Of a DNA stretch of 34,245 nucleotides, positions 32,874-34,245 are shown piece by piece. Position 1 is the stretch's first letter, and each line of letters begins with the position of its first letter. Source of the stretch: a virus; IMG/VR virus record IMGVR_UViG_3300017726_000032, positions 1 to 34,245 of that record. The stretch is one strand, 5' to 3'. The translations under genes were made by a program, and so were the position numbers. Under the pieces are notes generated by a model. It did not search any database, was not told where the DNA came from, and was given only the letters and a program-made list of their open reading frames with translations.

Positions 32874-33893
32874 ATGAGCATGGCTTTAATAGGAGCTGCT
32901 ACTAATATAGTAGGCGGCTTAATACAAGGTTTCGGCGCTAAAAAAAGAGCAAAAGCGGCAGAAGGTAGATATAAAGATGCGCAGAGAGCTTTCAGTAACT
33001 TGAAAGGTCAAAGGCAAGCTTTAAATGATCTTGGTCGTTTTGCTAAAGATAGATCTGGCGATATAACAAACCCATTTGCAAACATTGGTGTTGCGACGCA
33101 AGCTTCAGAGTTTCAAGCTGAAGAAGCTGACGTTGCTTTAGCAAATACATTAGATACTCTAAGATCTACAGGTGCTGGCGCAGGTGGTGCCACAGCTTTA
33201 GCTCAAGCAGCATTAAGAAGTAAAAGAGGTATATCTGCTAATATTGAAAAGCAAGAAATACAAAGTCAACAATTAAGAGCTCAAGGCGAACAAAGAGCTG
33301 AAGTAGCAAGAGCGCAAATAGGTGCACAAGCCGATGCGTTAAAAATAAGAGGTACTTCGTTTACACAACAAATGACAGAAGCTAGACAGTTTAGAGATGA
33401 AGATAGATCTGCGGCATTGTTAGATCAAGCTAGAATGAAGATGGAAGGTGCTCAACAAGCTTCACGTGCAGGTTTTGCTAGTGCGTTGGGTAGCTTAGGT
33501 GGTATTGCACTGGGTGGTTTAGCTGGCGGCAAAGGATCATTAGCCAAAGCATTTGGATTAGGAGGAGGACAAGGATCGATACTTGATATAGCTGGTAACA
33601 GAATACCAGGTAATTATACTCAAGATCAAGCTAGCGCTGTAAATAATGCTGTAAACTATCTTTCAACTAACAATCCTTTTAGCCCTAGTGATAGACGACT
33701 TAAAAAAGATATTAAGTTTTTAAGACTTTCACCTAGCGGTTTAAAAATATATTCATTTAAATACTTAAACAGAAACGAAACTTATCAAGGTGTAATGTCT
33801 GATGAAATACCAAAATCAGCTGTTAAAAAAGATATAGATGGTTTTGACTTAGTAGATTACTCACAACTAGACGTAGAGTTTAAACAAATATAA
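32874..33893 (+). CDS. Ejection-type virion protein with S74-like C-terminal auto-chaperone
   Basis: A 339-residue protein. It starts with an Ala/Gly-rich amphipathic segment (SMALIGAATNIVGGLIQGFG), then long Ala/Gln/Arg helices (residues ~25-205), a hydrophobic Gly-rich stretch (ALGSLGGIALGGLAGG at ~207), and a C-terminal ~68-residue module starting SDRRLKKDI at Ser272. In S74 intramolecular chaperones the catalytic Ser and Lys lie five residues apart in SD-x-R-x-K; here they are Ser272 and Lys277. GLKIYSFKYLNRNETYQGVM continues the fold. The N-terminal part resembles T7 gp14/P22 gp7-like internal proteins that are ejected into the host. The small S74 module is shorter than in fibres, so cleavage is uncertain. 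Confidence 0.72.
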   Translation: MSMALIGAATNIVGGLIQGFGAKKRAKAAEGRYKDAQRAFSNLKGQRQALNDLGRFAKDRSGDITNPFANIGVATQASEFQAEEADVALANTLDTLRSTGAGAGGATALAQAALRSKRGISANIEKQEIQSQQLRAQGEQRAEVARAQIGAQADALKIRGTSFTQQMTEARQFRDEDRSAALLDQARMKMEGAQQASRAGFASALGSLGGIALGGLAGGKGSLAKAFGLGGGQGSILDIAGNRIPGNYTQDQASAVNNAVNYLSTNNPFSPSDRRLKKDIKFLRLSPSGLKIYSFKYLNRNETYQGVMSDEIPKSAVKKDIDGFDLVDYSQLDVEFKQI

Positions 33894-33895
33894 TT

Positions 33896-34245
33896 ATGAG
33901 TTACAGAAATCCAAGATTTTTTAAAGAAGATTACACGTTAATAAACAAAAGCTTTCAACAAGCTTTTACAGCCGCGTATAAAGGTGCTCAAGACTTTTAT
34001 GATAAAATAGAAACAGAACAAAAAGAATATGAATCAGATGTTCAGGTAAGATCTGACTTGATGAAACAAGATGTTACTAATTTAAAAGACTTAGCAGCTG
34101 GAACACAAGCTGAAATATTAAAAACAGTAAATGAATTTTATGATGAAGCCACAAGAGTTGATCTTGGTGGTAAAAAACGTATGGGGCTTTTTGCTAAAAA
34201 CCTTGATCAAGAAAGAAGATCTAAAACAGATTTAGATTTAGCTGC
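33896..34245 (+). CDS. Putative internal virion protein, N-terminal part
   Basis: ATG at 33896 opens a frame of 116 codons that continues past the window. It begins MSYRNPRFFKEDYTLINKSF and then has long polar helices (YKGAQDFYDKIETEQKEYES; NLKDLAAGTQAEILKTVNEF). It starts 2 nt after the previous stop, behind the ejection-type gene, where podoviruses encode large internal virion (ejection/cargo) proteins. No enzyme domain is visible in this part. Identity is inferred from position and composition. Confidence 0.7.
   Translation, partial: MSYRNPRFFKEDYTLINKSFQQAFTAAYKGAQDFYDKIETEQKEYESDVQVRSDLMKQDVTNLKDLAAGTQAEILKTVNEFYDEATRVDLGGKKRMGLFAKNLDQERRSKTDLDLA

Overview
This window is part of a tailed, podovirus-type double-stranded DNA phage. 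The host is most likely a marine member of the Bacteroidota (Flavobacteriia). Evidence for the host is the low G+C content, the near absence of Shine-Dalgarno sites, and the A/T-rich leaders of the AAATTTAAT / AAAAATT type just before most start codons, as is usual in Bacteroidota. The terminase-portal-scaffold-capsid-ring-muzzle gene order and the terminase sequence resemble crAss-like and related marine flavophages. That placement is inference from remembered family features; no search was run. All three stop codons are used, so the genetic code looks standard.

Layout. At the left edge (1-119) a minus-strand gene runs out of the window. It is separated from a long plus-strand block by a roughly 460-bp divergent intergenic region. 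The plus-strand block opens with a very basic 77-residue protein, a 94-residue conserved-type protein, and a phage chaperonin pair, groEL followed by groES (1155-2961). Small proteins come next, including a putative winged-helix protein, two uncharacterised proteins and a holin (5191-5589). A fibre/adhesin region (5591-14657) holds a fibre-tip-like protein, a 618-residue fibre, a hairpin terminator, a 133-residue fibre-associated protein, and then two enormous Thr/Ser-rich repeat proteins (963 and 814 residues). Between those two lies a methyltransferase of the guanidinoacetate/arginine N-methyltransferase type with a Hint-like C-terminus. A GT-B-like glycosyltransferase candidate follows at 14711-15604.

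From 15655 a compact packaging and head-tail cluster runs to the right edge: small conserved proteins, a putative GroES-like barrel protein, a possible small terminase, the large terminase, portal, a small decoration-like protein, a scaffold candidate, the major capsid protein, a second UUCG hairpin terminator, a conserved structural protein, two ring/adaptor proteins, a muzzle (nozzle) protein split in two by one in-frame TAA, an ejection-type protein ending in an S74-like auto-chaperone motif, and the start of another internal virion protein.

The most interesting part is 8287-15604. Two giant fibres are built from the same 46-residue super-repeat. At the DNA level its spacing is exactly 138 bp (or 108 bp where one 10-residue unit is missing), while synonymous codons are scrambled. 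Between and beside these fibres sit enzymes plausibly able to modify arginines (methyltransferase) and Thr/Ser/Asn (glycosyltransferase). The testable proposal is a dedicated fibre post-translational modification cassette.
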